Below, piece after piece: positions 1-7,485 of a stretch of DNA of 64,000 bases. Source of the stretch: Methanoculleus sp. UBA430 (GTDB lineage Archaea; Halobacteriota; Methanomicrobia; Methanomicrobiales; Methanoculleaceae). Each line of letters starts with the position of its first letter. Within the stretch, counting starts at the first letter, position 1. A model generated the notes under the pieces. That model ran no database searches. It saw only the letters and a program-made list of their open reading frames with translations, and was not told the DNA's origin. The stretch covers positions 198,011-262,010 of the forward strand of contig NZ_DAXW01000001.1 of the NCBI RefSeq assembly GCF_002506585.1. Direction: 5' to 3'. A program made the position numbers and the translations under genes.

Positions 1-797
1 CGGTACATACGCCGCTTGCAGAGGAGGCAGGTGTAGCGCTCCTCGCCCCGCTCTTCAAGCATCCGCCGCGCCCGGGCGAGGTACCCGTCACGGACGACCA
101 GAAGTTCGATATCCGGCTGATATCGGCGGAGAGCCTCGACCGTGGCCTTCGCCCGGGCAAAGTTCGTCTCGTTGAGGTAGCCCTCGAGCCCGACATAGAG
201 CGGGACGATCCGGCACCCACGCTTCATCATCAGGTAGGCCGCGACCGGGGAGTCGATCCCGCCGGAGACGAGCGCGACGAGCGTTCCCTCGACGCCGGGG
301 GGGATGCCGCCGGCGGCAGGGATCTTCCGGTCGAAGAGGTAGCAGGTCCCGTCCCGGACCTCGATGAAGATCTCCCGTTCGGGATGATCGAGATCCACGC
401 GGATGTGCGGGTACTCTGACCGGATCAGGTCCCCGAGCCGTTCGGCAAGATCCCGGGAGGTGAAGGGGTGCTTCCCGATGCGCCGGATCCGGAGGGCGAA
501 GGTCGCGGCATCCCCGATGCCGTGGCCTTCACAGAACGTGAGGAGGCCCGCCGGCAGATCGTCGAGCGGCACGACGTCGCAGAGCGAGAACGAGACGATT
601 CCGAAGATCTTCCGGAGCACCTCCGGGTCGACGTCCCCGGCAAGCCAGATCCTCCCGCGCTCCCGCCGGGCTTTTACACCCGGGAGCGCCCGTTCGATCC
701 CGCGGACGAGGGCCCTCTCCCACTCCCGGCGGACGGGCTCCGATTTGAGGAAGACCTCGGAGTAACGCACCAGCCAGACGCGGTCCGGTTCGGTCAC
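1..797 (-). CDS. thiI: ThiI-type tRNA 4-thiouridine sulfurtransferase, 3' end cut by window edge
   Basis: The protein adenylates and thiolates U8 of tRNA in the cytoplasm. I read 265 residues from a GTG start. An N-terminal ferredoxin-like/THUMP region covers about residues 1-165, followed by a PP-loop ATPase with the signature SGGIDSPVAAY at 178-188. A CLLCKRR motif lies just before the window edge; methanogen ThiI proteins carry extra cysteines thought to bind an Fe-S cluster, which would fit (known of the family, not proven here). The GTG overlaps the stop of the DUF1894 gene as GTGA, so it is the last visible member of the sulfur operon that begins at tRNA-Cys. The C-terminus is outside the window. 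Confidence 0.9.
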   Translation of the reverse strand, partial: MTEPDRVWLVRYSEVFLKSEPVRREWERALVRGIERALPGVKARRERGRIWLAGDVDPEVLRKIFGIVSFSLCDVVPLDDLPAGLLTFCEGHGIGDAATFALRIRRIGKHPFTSRDLAERLGDLIRSEYPHIRVDLDHPEREIFIEVRDGTCYLFDRKIPAAGGIPPGVEGTLVALVSGGIDSPVAAYLMMKRGCRIVPLYVGLEGYLNETNFARAKATVEALRRYQPDIELLVVRDGYLARARRMLEERGEERYTCLLCKRRMY

Positions 798-1081
798 GGT
801 CTCCGTCTCCCCTTCCGCCTGAGCCGTTCGACCTCCTCGCCCCCCGGCACCCGGATCAGGAACGTCCCGTAGCAGGGCTTGGTGTAGGGGAGGATGATGA
901 AGGTATCCTCCTCCACCCCGACGGCGATCGGCGGGACCCCGATGAGGTGCGTATCAAAGATCGCATACCCCGGATCGACGTAGTAGACCTCGCGGCAGCG
1001 TTTCTCCACCAGGGCGCGGCATTCCGCGAACGAGGCTCCCCGGAGGAGAACCTCAGGGTTCAGCTCGTCGATGCACGCCAT
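794..1081 (-). CDS. DUF1894 family protein (methanogen-specific)
   Basis: This 95-residue soluble protein has no signal peptide or membrane segment. The sequence matches my memory of DUF1894, a small family restricted to methanogens and usually found beside DUF1890; the function is unknown. It has three cysteines (CIDEL, ECRAL, KRCREVYY) and a hydrophobic stretch around FIILPYTKPCYGTFLI. The tail is very basic (RLRRKGRRRP). The start overlaps the end of the DUF1890 gene by 22 bases and its stop overlaps the GTG of thiI, so the three are translationally coupled. The sulfur context suggests a link to cysteine, tRNA thiolation or Fe-S chemistry, but this is inference from position only. Confidence 0.75.
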   Translation of the reverse strand: MACIDELNPEVLLRGASFAECRALVEKRCREVYYVDPGYAIFDTHLIGVPPIAVGVEEDTFIILPYTKPCYGTFLIRVPGGEEVERLRRKGRRRP

Positions 1082-1542
1082 CCGAAGACCTCATCGATCC
1101 CTTTCTTTAGTTTCCCCGGGTTGTGGACCGCCTTCTCCATGACCTTCTCGCAGGGGAACTCGACCCCTGCTGCGAGTTCTTCGGCGTTCCGGCCGAAGAC
1201 GATGACCACGAGGCGGGCTTCCGGAAGGAGGTAGCGCATCGTGGCGGCGTACGATATGCCGGCATCGTTATGGGCAAAGACCACACAGAGAGCGGCGTCC
1301 CGCTTCTTCTCCGAGACCTCTCCGATACAGCGGTCGAGGTCGACGGTCTTTCCGATGTAGTGCTTCTTTTGGTCGGAGACGCGGAGGAGCCCGATAACCG
1401 AAGGGTTTCCGGCCGTGACCACGTCGTAGCCGTCCTCGGCGAGCCGGCCTGCGAGGTAGAGGCCGATCGCCGCCTGAACCGGGACCTCCGGGCACCCGAA
1501 GACCAGGAGGGCTGATTCATCCTTATGTGCTTGCGTTGTCAT
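1060..1542 (-). CDS. DUF1890 family protein (methanogen-specific)
   Basis: This protein of about 160 residues has a Rossmann-like beginning (ALLVFGCPEVPVQ, then a hydrophobic helix and AEDGYDVVTAGNPSVIGLL). I recognise it as DUF1890, a methanogen family of unknown function that often sits beside, or is fused to, DUF1894. I chose the ATG at 1542 because it forms a 4-base ATGA overlap with the metX stop, as other genes of this operon do, and AGGA lies at a suitable distance. An ATG two codons upstream (1548) is also possible. The next gene begins inside its last codons. Its role in the sulfur operon is not known. Confidence 0.75.
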   Translation of the reverse strand: MTTQAHKDESALLVFGCPEVPVQAAIGLYLAGRLAEDGYDVVTAGNPSVIGLLRVSDQKKHYIGKTVDLDRCIGEVSEKKRDAALCVVFAHNDAGISYAATMRYLLPEARLVVIVFGRNAEELAAGVEFPCEKVMEKAVHNPGKLKKGIDEVFGWRASTS

Positions 1543-3017
1543 GCGCATCGTCCTATCAGCGTGCTGATCGCATCGCTTGAGATGAGCCCGATCACCCGCC
1601 GGTCGGCGTCGACGACGGGAAGGGCGGATATCGAGCGTTCCTCCATCCTCCGGGCGGCCTCCGTGACCGGTTCGTCCGGCGCGGCGGTGACGACCGAGCG
1701 GGACATGATCTCGTCGAGGCTGCCGTAACAGCAGGCGACCGCTTTCGCGATGTCCCAGGAGGTGACGATCCCGGCGAGATCGCCCTTCCCGGCGAGCACC
1801 GGGAGGTGGTTGACGGCGTTCTCGATCATGAGCCTCGCGGCGTCGTGGATGGATGCCCGTTCGGCGATGGTCGGGACACCTGTCTCCATGACGTCCCGGA
1901 CGAGCAGATGGTCGAGGAACGTGCCGATGAGGTAGTTCATCTGCCCGTCTTCGAGGAGGAAGGCATCGTGCCCGTAATTCGAACGGATCTCGCAGTATTG
2001 AACGTTGATACCGTTTGCGGCCAGGGCATCGACGATCTCCTCGGACTGGTAGGGCGGGTAGAGCCAGTCGGAAGAGACCGAGACGACCAGGAACGAGGCC
2101 TTCACCCCGGCAAACCCGGCGGCAAGCGAGTCGTCCACGGCGAGGTCGAAGTAGTCGAGCGCCCGGGTGATGTAGAGGTAGGCGTTGGCGTCGAACCGCC
2201 GGGTGAAGGTCTCGCCCTGGTGGTGGAGGTAACTCTCGACCTGGAACTCGGTGGAGAACCCGTAGCCGACGCTGCTTCGGTTCTGGAGGTTACGCCCGAA
2301 CTTCTCGCGCATCGCCCCGTCGGAGAGGTAGGTGATGTGCCCGATCATCCGGGCGAGCCGCAGGCCCTGCACCGGCGGGCGATCTGCCGGATAGGCCCCG
2401 CCCGCCCACGCGGGATCGGCCATGATCGCCTGCCGCCCGACCTCGTTGAAGGCGATCTGCTGGGCGGTCGAGCGTGCGGTCGTGGCGACGGCGATCACCT
2501 TCCGGACCGCCTCCGGGTAGGTGACTGCCCACTGGAGCGCCTGCATGCCCCCCATCGAACCTCCCGCCACCGCGGCGAGGCACTCGATCCCGAGGTGTTC
2601 GATCAACCGTTTCTGCGCCCTGACCATGTCCTTCACGGTGATCACCGGGAAGGTGAGGACATAGGGCCGGCCGGTCGCGGGGTTGACGGAGGCGGGCCCG
2701 GTCGAACCCTTGCAGCCGCCGATGACGTTTGAGCAGACGATGAAGTAGCGGTCGGTGTCGAAGGCCTTTCCGGGCCCGACGACGCCGTCCCACCATCCCG
2801 GCCGGGTCTCGCCATCGTGGTAGCCTGCCGCGTGGGCGTCGCCGGAGAGGGCGTGACAGATCAGGATAGCGTTGCTCTTCTCCCGGTTCAGCCGGCCGTA
2901 GGTCTCGTAGGCGATCGTCACCGGCGCAAGAACCGCACCGCTCTCGAGGGTGAGGGGGTCGGGGAAGGTGACGTACTCCGTCCTGACGGTACCGACCGAT
3001 CCGGGCATGTTACGCAT
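1539..3017 (-). CDS. metX: Homoserine O-acetyltransferase MetX fused to a CBS-domain pair
   Basis: MetX acylates homoserine from acetyl-CoA, the first committed step towards homocysteine and methionine. The alpha/beta-hydrolase part (about 1-370) has the nucleophile elbow GGSMGGMQ with Ser154, an acid candidate in SSDWLYPP and a histidine in NYGHDAF. The last 120 residues are a tandem CBS pair (DVMETGVPTI and a second half ending ISTLIGRCA). Bacterial MetX is usually about 370-380 residues; the CBS extension is typical of methanogen forms and may bind an adenosyl ligand such as SAM or AMP (inference). The start overlaps the stop of the sulfhydrylase gene by eight bases; an ATG at 3008 is an alternative start. 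Confidence 0.92.
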   Translation of the reverse strand: MRNMPGSVGTVRTEYVTFPDPLTLESGAVLAPVTIAYETYGRLNREKSNAILICHALSGDAHAAGYHDGETRPGWWDGVVGPGKAFDTDRYFIVCSNVIGGCKGSTGPASVNPATGRPYVLTFPVITVKDMVRAQKRLIEHLGIECLAAVAGGSMGGMQALQWAVTYPEAVRKVIAVATTARSTAQQIAFNEVGRQAIMADPAWAGGAYPADRPPVQGLRLARMIGHITYLSDGAMREKFGRNLQNRSSVGYGFSTEFQVESYLHHQGETFTRRFDANAYLYITRALDYFDLAVDDSLAAGFAGVKASFLVVSVSSDWLYPPYQSEEIVDALAANGINVQYCEIRSNYGHDAFLLEDGQMNYLIGTFLDHLLVRDVMETGVPTIAERASIHDAARLMIENAVNHLPVLAGKGDLAGIVTSWDIAKAVACCYGSLDEIMSRSVVTAAPDEPVTEAARRMEERSISALPVVDADRRVIGLISSDAISTLIGRCA

Positions 3018-4305
3018 CCTGAAGGGCCTGATCGAGGTCTTCGATGATATCTCTGACGTCCTCTATCCCGACGGAGAGGCGTATGAAGTCAGGAGTGACC
3101 CCGCAGGTCGCCTGCTCCGCGGGCGTCAGCTGCTGGTGGGTGGTGCTCGCCGGGTGGATGACCAGGCTCTTCGCGTCGCCGATGTTTGCCAGGTGCGAGA
3201 AGAGCCGGAGCCGCTCGATCACCTTTTTGCTCGCTTCGCACCCTCCTTTCACCCCGAACCCGACCAGGGCGCCGAACCCGCCGGAAAGGTAGTTCCGCGC
3301 GAGGGCGTGGGCCGGGTGATCGGGGAGGCCGGGGTAGTTCACCCAGGCGACCTTCGGGTGGTCCCGGAGGAACCGGGCGACCGCCAGGGCGTTCTCCGAG
3401 TGCCGCTCCATCCGGAGGTGGAGGGTCTCGAGCCCCAGCAGGAGGAGGAAGGCGTTCATCGGCGAGAGGCACGCGCCCATGTCCCGGAGGACTTCAAGCC
3501 GGACCTTGTAGGCGAGGGCGACGTTCCCGAGCCCCGGGTAGTCGCGGAACGTCTCCCAGTACCGGAGCCCGTGGTAGGAGGGGTCGGGCTCGGTGAAGCC
3601 GGGGAACTTTCCGTTGTCCCAGGCGAAGTTGCCGGAGTCGACGATCACCCCGCCGATCGAGGTGCCGTGGCCCCCGACGAACTTGGTGGCCGAGAGGACG
3701 ACGATGTCGGCGCCGTGGTCGATGGGGCGGACGAGACCGACCGCCGCGGTGTTGTCGACGACGAACGGCACCTCGGCGTCGTGGGCGATCGCCGCGACGC
3801 CCTCAAAGTCGGGGACGTCAAGTTTCGGGTTCCCGATCGACTCGGCGTAGACCGCCCGGGTCTTCTCCGTCACCGCCGCCGAAAACGCCTCCGGGTCGGT
3901 CGAGTCGACGAAGATGACCTGCCGTCCCAGTTTCGGGAACGTGTAGTTGAAGAGCTCGTAGGTGCCGCCGTAGAGGTTGTCGGCGGCGACGATCTCGTCG
4001 CCCGGCCGCGTGACCGCAAGGAGGGCGCTCGAGATCGCCGCCATCCCCGACGCGACCCCCACCGCCGCGGTTCCTCCCTCGATCGCGGCCATCCTCTGCT
4101 CGAAGACGTCGGTGGTGGGGTTCATCAGCCGGGTGTAGATGTTCCCGGGCTCTTTGAGAGCAAAGAGGTTCGCCGCGTGTTCCGTGTCGCGGAAGACGTA
4201 GGAGGTCGTCTGGTAGATCGGTACGGCCCGGGCTCCCGTCGCCGGATCGGGCGACTGCCCGGCGTGGAGGGCGAGCGTGCCCGGCCGGTAATTGTGCGTG
4301 CTCAT
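3010..4305 (-). CDS. metY: O-acetylhomoserine sulfhydrylase (Cys/Met metabolism PLP enzyme)
   Basis: This 431-residue fold-type I PLP enzyme uses sulfide and O-acetylhomoserine to make homocysteine, so it takes the product of the adjacent MetX. Visible motifs are IYQTTSYVF, YTRLMNPTTDVFE, the glycine-rich SGMAA loop, PFVVDNT and the Schiff-base lysine in SATKFVGGHGT (Lys208). Length and motif order fit the sulfhydrylase rather than cystathionine gamma-synthase, but the split within this family is subtle. The reading frame stays open about 490 bases further upstream inside the SepCysS gene. I chose the ATG at 4305 because it forms an ATGA overlap with the SepCysS stop, has AGGAAAG upstream, and starts the conserved protein. 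Confidence 0.92.
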   Translation of the reverse strand: MSTHNYRPGTLALHAGQSPDPATGARAVPIYQTTSYVFRDTEHAANLFALKEPGNIYTRLMNPTTDVFEQRMAAIEGGTAAVGVASGMAAISSALLAVTRPGDEIVAADNLYGGTYELFNYTFPKLGRQVIFVDSTDPEAFSAAVTEKTRAVYAESIGNPKLDVPDFEGVAAIAHDAEVPFVVDNTAAVGLVRPIDHGADIVVLSATKFVGGHGTSIGGVIVDSGNFAWDNGKFPGFTEPDPSYHGLRYWETFRDYPGLGNVALAYKVRLEVLRDMGACLSPMNAFLLLLGLETLHLRMERHSENALAVARFLRDHPKVAWVNYPGLPDHPAHALARNYLSGGFGALVGFGVKGGCEASKKVIERLRLFSHLANIGDAKSLVIHPASTTHQQLTPAEQATCGVTPDFIRLSVGIEDVRDIIEDLDQALQDA

Positions 4306-5675
4306 GTTGATTCTTTCCTGACGTTCAGATCGTATTTTGCGGCGATATCCTGGAAAGCCTCCGTCAGGTAGCGGATCTTCTTCCAGGAGAGGCCGAAGGT
4401 GTTCAGTTTCCAGGTCCGGGTGGCGCCGGCGAACTCCCCGGCGATCCCGCGCCCTGAGAGTTCGTCGGAGAGGAAGAATCCCCGCCGCTTGTGCGCCGCG
4501 GCGACCGTGTCGAAACTCCCGGTGGTGTCCACTTTCGTGAGGGTGTGCCTCCGCGGGTACTCGGAGAGGACCTTCGTCCCCTCGATGGCGAGGAGGCCGT
4601 CGATGAAGTGGTTGGACTTCTTCACCTCTTCGTCCCAGCGGAGGGTCCGCTCCCGGACGGCAGGGAACGAGGCGATCATGGCGATGAGGTTCGCCCCCAT
4701 CAGGGTGCAGCCGAGCATCTCCACCTCCTTGACCCCGAACTTCCGCTGGGTGAGGTCGCCGGTCATCGCCGTCGTCCGGAAGACCTGCGGCGCCCACTCG
4801 GCGGTGGCGGCAAGGGCCCCGGAGGGAGCGGGGGAGGCCATGCTCTTGTGCCCGGAGCCGACGACGAAGTCGGCCCCGATCGCTTTACCGTCGACGGGCA
4901 TGGTCCCGACCGTGTAGGCCCCGTTGAGGAGGAACGGGACGTCGTACTGGTGAGCGACCTTCGCGATACCGGCGACGTCGTGGAGGTTCCCGAACTGGTA
5001 GTCGACGTGGTCGATCATGGCGAGCGCCGGGTTTTTCCCGGTCTCGCGCCGGACGTCCTCGATCTTTGCGGCGACGGCGTCGGGGGTGACGAGGTTCTCC
5101 TTCGAGACCGGGACCTCCTTCACCACGCCTCCCGCCCCTTCGACGGCCAGAAACTCCGTGTAGTGGGCGAGAGCCGAGACGATGACCGGGTCGCCCTTCT
5201 CGACGAGGGTGGAGGCGACCGCCTGGAACCCCCGGCGGGCGCCGGGGACGACGCGGACCATGTCCATGTTCAGGAACCGGGCCAGGTCCTCGTGGAACGC
5301 CGCGATGGGGGGCTTCGTGATCTTGTCGAGGCGGAAGGGTTTCCGGCAGGCGTCGCAGGTGGAGTAGCCGTCACCGTAGGCGATGAGCGCCTTCCGGCCC
5401 TCGAGGGTCAGGCGGCCGGCGGCCTGGATCGGCTGGATGTTGATATACGCCTCTTCCCGGTTCCGGATATCGAGGGTGCCCGCGATCTTCGTGACCGCAG
5501 GGGCCCCGGTCCCCGCCTCCAGGTCGTCGAGGATGGCACGGACCCGGGCGACACCCTCGCGGAGCGCCTGCTCTTCGCCGGAGTCCGGGCCGGTCGGGAG
5601 TGCCTCCCGGAGCACCTCGCGGATATCCTCGAGCGCAAAGAGCGCTTCGAACGTCTTCTGAACCTGTTCTTTCAT
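4302..5675 (-). CDS. pscS: O-phosphoseryl-tRNA:Cys-tRNA synthase (SepCysS)
   Basis: This PLP enzyme converts Sep-tRNA(Cys), made by SepRS, into Cys-tRNA(Cys), and is the main cysteine source in many methanogens. The 457-residue protein has STCDACRKP (Cys107, Cys110; conserved reactive cysteines in the family), a PLP lysine in GSGHKSMAS (Lys277), and ALAMIDHVDYQFGN before it. The first 65 or so residues are an N-terminal extension, mostly helical and charged. In some methanogens such an extension resembles the scaffold SepCysE (recalled, worth checking). The start lies only 12 bases downstream of the tRNA-Cys gene on the same strand, so enzyme and tRNA substrate probably share a transcript. 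SepRS is not in the window. Confidence 0.95.
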   Translation of the reverse strand: MKEQVQKTFEALFALEDIREVLREALPTGPDSGEEQALREGVARVRAILDDLEAGTGAPAVTKIAGTLDIRNREEAYINIQPIQAAGRLTLEGRKALIAYGDGYSTCDACRKPFRLDKITKPPIAAFHEDLARFLNMDMVRVVPGARRGFQAVASTLVEKGDPVIVSALAHYTEFLAVEGAGGVVKEVPVSKENLVTPDAVAAKIEDVRRETGKNPALAMIDHVDYQFGNLHDVAGIAKVAHQYDVPFLLNGAYTVGTMPVDGKAIGADFVVGSGHKSMASPAPSGALAATAEWAPQVFRTTAMTGDLTQRKFGVKEVEMLGCTLMGANLIAMIASFPAVRERTLRWDEEVKKSNHFIDGLLAIEGTKVLSEYPRRHTLTKVDTTGSFDTVAAAHKRRGFFLSDELSGRGIAGEFAGATRTWKLNTFGLSWKKIRYLTEAFQDIAAKYDLNVRKEST

Positions 5676-5687
5676 GGGGATACCTCA

Positions 5688-5759
5688 AGCCGAGGCCCGG
5701 AGTCGAACCGGGATGGAGTTGATCTGCAGTCAACCGCGTAGCCGTTCCGCCACCTCGGC
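5688..5759 (-). tRNA. tRNA-Cys (GCA)
   Basis: A full cloverleaf can be drawn on the minus strand. The acceptor stem is GCCGAGG/CCTCGGC with discriminator U73. The anticodon stem GTTGA/TCAAC closes the loop CTGCAGA, with anticodon GCA at 5725-5727, and the T arm contains GGTTCGACTCC. U73 is the usual identity base of tRNA-Cys. No CCA is encoded. It is the first gene after the promoter at about 5814-5821 and is followed after 12 bases by SepCysS, which acts on this very tRNA when it carries phosphoserine. Confidence 0.95.
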
Positions 5760-5770
5760 AGGATTCGAAG

Positions 5771-5828
5771 TTAACAATTGTTAATCGGACCTACAGTAAA
5801 TAACAATTGTGAATATTTATACCTTCGG
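5771..5828 (-). promoter_or_regulatory. Promoter of the tRNA-Cys/SepCysS operon with two palindromic operator-like sites
   Basis: On the minus strand a TATA box (TATAAATA, 5814-5821) follows a purine-rich BRE-like stretch, which predicts a transcription start near 5790. TTAACAATTGTTAA at 5771-5784 is a perfect 14-bp palindrome. A second copy of its core, TAACAATTGT, lies at 5801-5810, centre to centre 29 bp away. One site lies between TATA and the predicted start and the other just after it. This is where archaeal repressors usually bind. The regulator is unknown. Confidence 0.6.
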
Positions 5829-6109
5829 ATCGTGCCCGCCACCGACCCCCTTCGGGGAGAAGGAACGCCGCAAGAACAGCAGGTGGTTCCCACCTGGCCA
5901 GCGGGCTCTGCGGCAAGAACGGCAGCGGGTCCGCGGCAGGTCCGGGTACGCCGACACCATCCGGGGTTGACCGCCGGACCAGGGACGAAATGAGCCGTAA
6001 TTTCCTCGCCCCCGGAGGGATGTAGGTAAATTCCCGGAAGAAGTCGAGTCACGAAACCGTTGGTGTAAAAGAGCCAGGTTTTTATCCAGTGTAGACATAC
6101 ACCACGCTT
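5829..6109. other. Non-coding stretch upstream of two divergent units
   Basis: No convincing gene is seen. The stretch holds a CCCC-TTCG-GGGG hairpin near 5847, a six-bp hairpin AGGTGG-TTC-CCACCT near 5880-5894, and two related segments (CCGCAAGAACAGCAGG and GCGGCAAGAACGGCAGC), so part of it may be structured or may be the relic of a repeat. I looked for SRP RNA and RNase P RNA signatures and found none. A T-rich motif near 6078-6085 could be the promoter of the next gene. Confidence 0.4.
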
Positions 6110-6616
6110 ATGAGCGAGATGAACGGTCGCTATGAACGTGGGCGCTGGGTCCAGGATCCCGCCCCCATACCGGAGGCAAAACAGGAGCCCGATGTAAAAA
6201 CAGATTCTATCCAGGGTAGCCATCCACCCACGCTTACGAACGAGATGAACGGTCGCTATGAACGCGGGCGCTGGGTCCAGGGTTCCGTACCGGCACCGGA
6301 GGCAAAACCGGAGCCGGCGGCAATACAGGAACCCGAAGTGAAATCAGGGCCGGCGGTAAAACCCGAACCGGAGGTGAAACCCGAACCCGGGGCAACATCA
6401 GGGCCGGAGGCACCCACCATCGAGGAGCATATGCACGAGGCATCGCGGTCGGTCCGCAAGGCAGTCAACGACGTGATGAACGCGGGGCACCGCCTGCTCG
6501 GGACGCCTGAAGGGCACGAGCAGATCGAGCAGGCGGCACGGAAGGCCGGGGAGGACCTGGAGCGAGCGATCAACGCCTGGGCGGAGTCTGCGCGGCGGGC
6601 CCTGCAGAGGCGGTGA
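6110..6616 (+). CDS. Unrecognised protein with two MNGRYERGRWVQ repeats and a Pro/Glu linker
   Basis: The 168-residue protein contains MNGRYERGRWVQ twice (about residues 4-15 and 46-57). A low-complexity linker rich in Pro, Glu and Lys (about 60-105) follows, then a charged amphipathic helical tail (EEHMHEASRSVRKAVNDVM onward). There is no signal peptide or membrane segment. The two repeats are near-identical in DNA over 40 bp (6116-6155 and 6242-6281), 126 bp apart. There is no clear Shine-Dalgarno site. The last 47 bases overlap the convergent hydrolase gene. I do not know the family. The helical tail resembles small DNA- or membrane-associated archaeal proteins only in composition. Confidence 0.65.
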   Translation: MSEMNGRYERGRWVQDPAPIPEAKQEPDVKTDSIQGSHPPTLTNEMNGRYERGRWVQGSVPAPEAKPEPAAIQEPEVKSGPAVKPEPEVKPEPGATSGPEAPTIEEHMHEASRSVRKAVNDVMNAGHRLLGTPEGHEQIEQAARKAGEDLERAINAWAESARRALQRR

Positions 6617-7448
6617 GGAGGTAATCCCTGACGCGGGCGACGACCTCGGGGTTCCTCGGCAGCCGGGTGTGGCAGTAATGCTCCGGGTCCCGGGCGAGGA
6701 ACGTGGGGTCTGCCGGAAGCACATCCATCCGGGCCCCGGGGAGGTATGAGTCGATGTGGGGGACGATCCCGTCGCCGGCATAGGTCGCCCGCCATTTCCC
6801 GTCGGGAGCGATCTCCCAGGTCCGGCCGCCGAAGGCCGGGAAGAAGGCCGGGGTCGCGGTGAGGTTCGCGCCGAGGAGGATCCGGTAGTCGATGTCGTCG
6901 CGGGTCCCGGCGGCCCGGAGCGCCGCGACGGTCCTGCTCCCCGGCCGGAACTCCTGGACGATGGTGTCGTCGGCGGGGTCGTAACCCTCCGGCACGAAGA
7001 CCCCGGCAAGGCGCCGGATCACCTCCGGGCCCCGGTCGGGGTCGTTGAAGAGCTCGGCCATGGCCGAGCCGTTGTTCGGCGGGCCGATCCCGACGAGCAT
7101 CCGGACCTCTTCTTCCCGTGCGCCGCCGTCGAGGACCTCGAGGAGGTAGCGGGCGATGCAGGTCCCCATCGAGTGGCAGACGATGTCGACCGGGCCAACG
7201 TAACCGGTCCCCTTCCGCTGTGCGTGGATGAAGTCCTGGAGAGCGAGGGCGATCGGTTCTGTCCCGTCATCCTGCATCGTGGTGTGGTCGAACCTCCAGA
7301 AGGGCACCGCGGCATCGGTGAGCACGGGGGCGAGGCGGTTCCAGATCCCGGGATGGCTCCGCCACCCGTGGACCAGAACGGCAGGACATCTCTCGTTCGT
7401 CAGAATGGCAGCACGCCCCCCCTCTGCCGGCAGCAGATCATAACCCAT
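6570..7448 (-). CDS. Lipase-like alpha/beta hydrolase
   Basis: This 292-residue protein resembles the alpha/beta hydrolases annotated as lipases or PGAP1-like. The oxyanion region PAVLVHGW is near residue 25. The nucleophile elbow VCHSMGTCIA is near 93, followed by GIGPPNNGS. Catalytic acid and base candidates are GDGIVPHIDS and the His in HYCHTRLPRN. There is no signal peptide, so it is probably cytoplasmic. Its 3' end overlaps the end of the convergent repeat-protein gene. The substrate cannot be told. A GTGATGAG stretch upstream may be the ribosome-binding site. Confidence 0.8.
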   Translation of the reverse strand: MGYDLLPAEGGRAAILTNERCPAVLVHGWRSHPGIWNRLAPVLTDAAVPFWRFDHTTMQDDGTEPIALALQDFIHAQRKGTGYVGPVDIVCHSMGTCIARYLLEVLDGGAREEEVRMLVGIGPPNNGSAMAELFNDPDRGPEVIRRLAGVFVPEGYDPADDTIVQEFRPGSRTVAALRAAGTRDDIDYRILLGANLTATPAFFPAFGGRTWEIAPDGKWRATYAGDGIVPHIDSYLPGARMDVLPADPTFLARDPEHYCHTRLPRNPEVVARVRDYLLTASAGPAAQTPPRR

Positions 7449-7485
7449 AATCGGGCGCTCATCACGATGTAGGTTTCGGCGGGGG

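Noticed and set aside
1806..2732. Long open frame on the plus strand opposite metX
   Set aside because: It is the antisense shadow of a well-conserved GC-rich gene. Its product is Asp/Glu/Val/Gly/Arg-rich with no motif.
3063..5282. Long frames antisense to the sulfhydrylase and SepCysS genes
   Set aside because: The strand of the motif-bearing proteins is clear. The opposite frames have shadow composition and no start signals.
5829..6109. SRP RNA or RNase P RNA
   Set aside because: Hairpins are present but the conserved SRP and RNase P core motifs are not.
5771..6223. 150-residue minus-strand frame upstream of tRNA-Cys
   Set aside because: It runs through the operator region and promoter, has poor composition and no ribosome-binding site.
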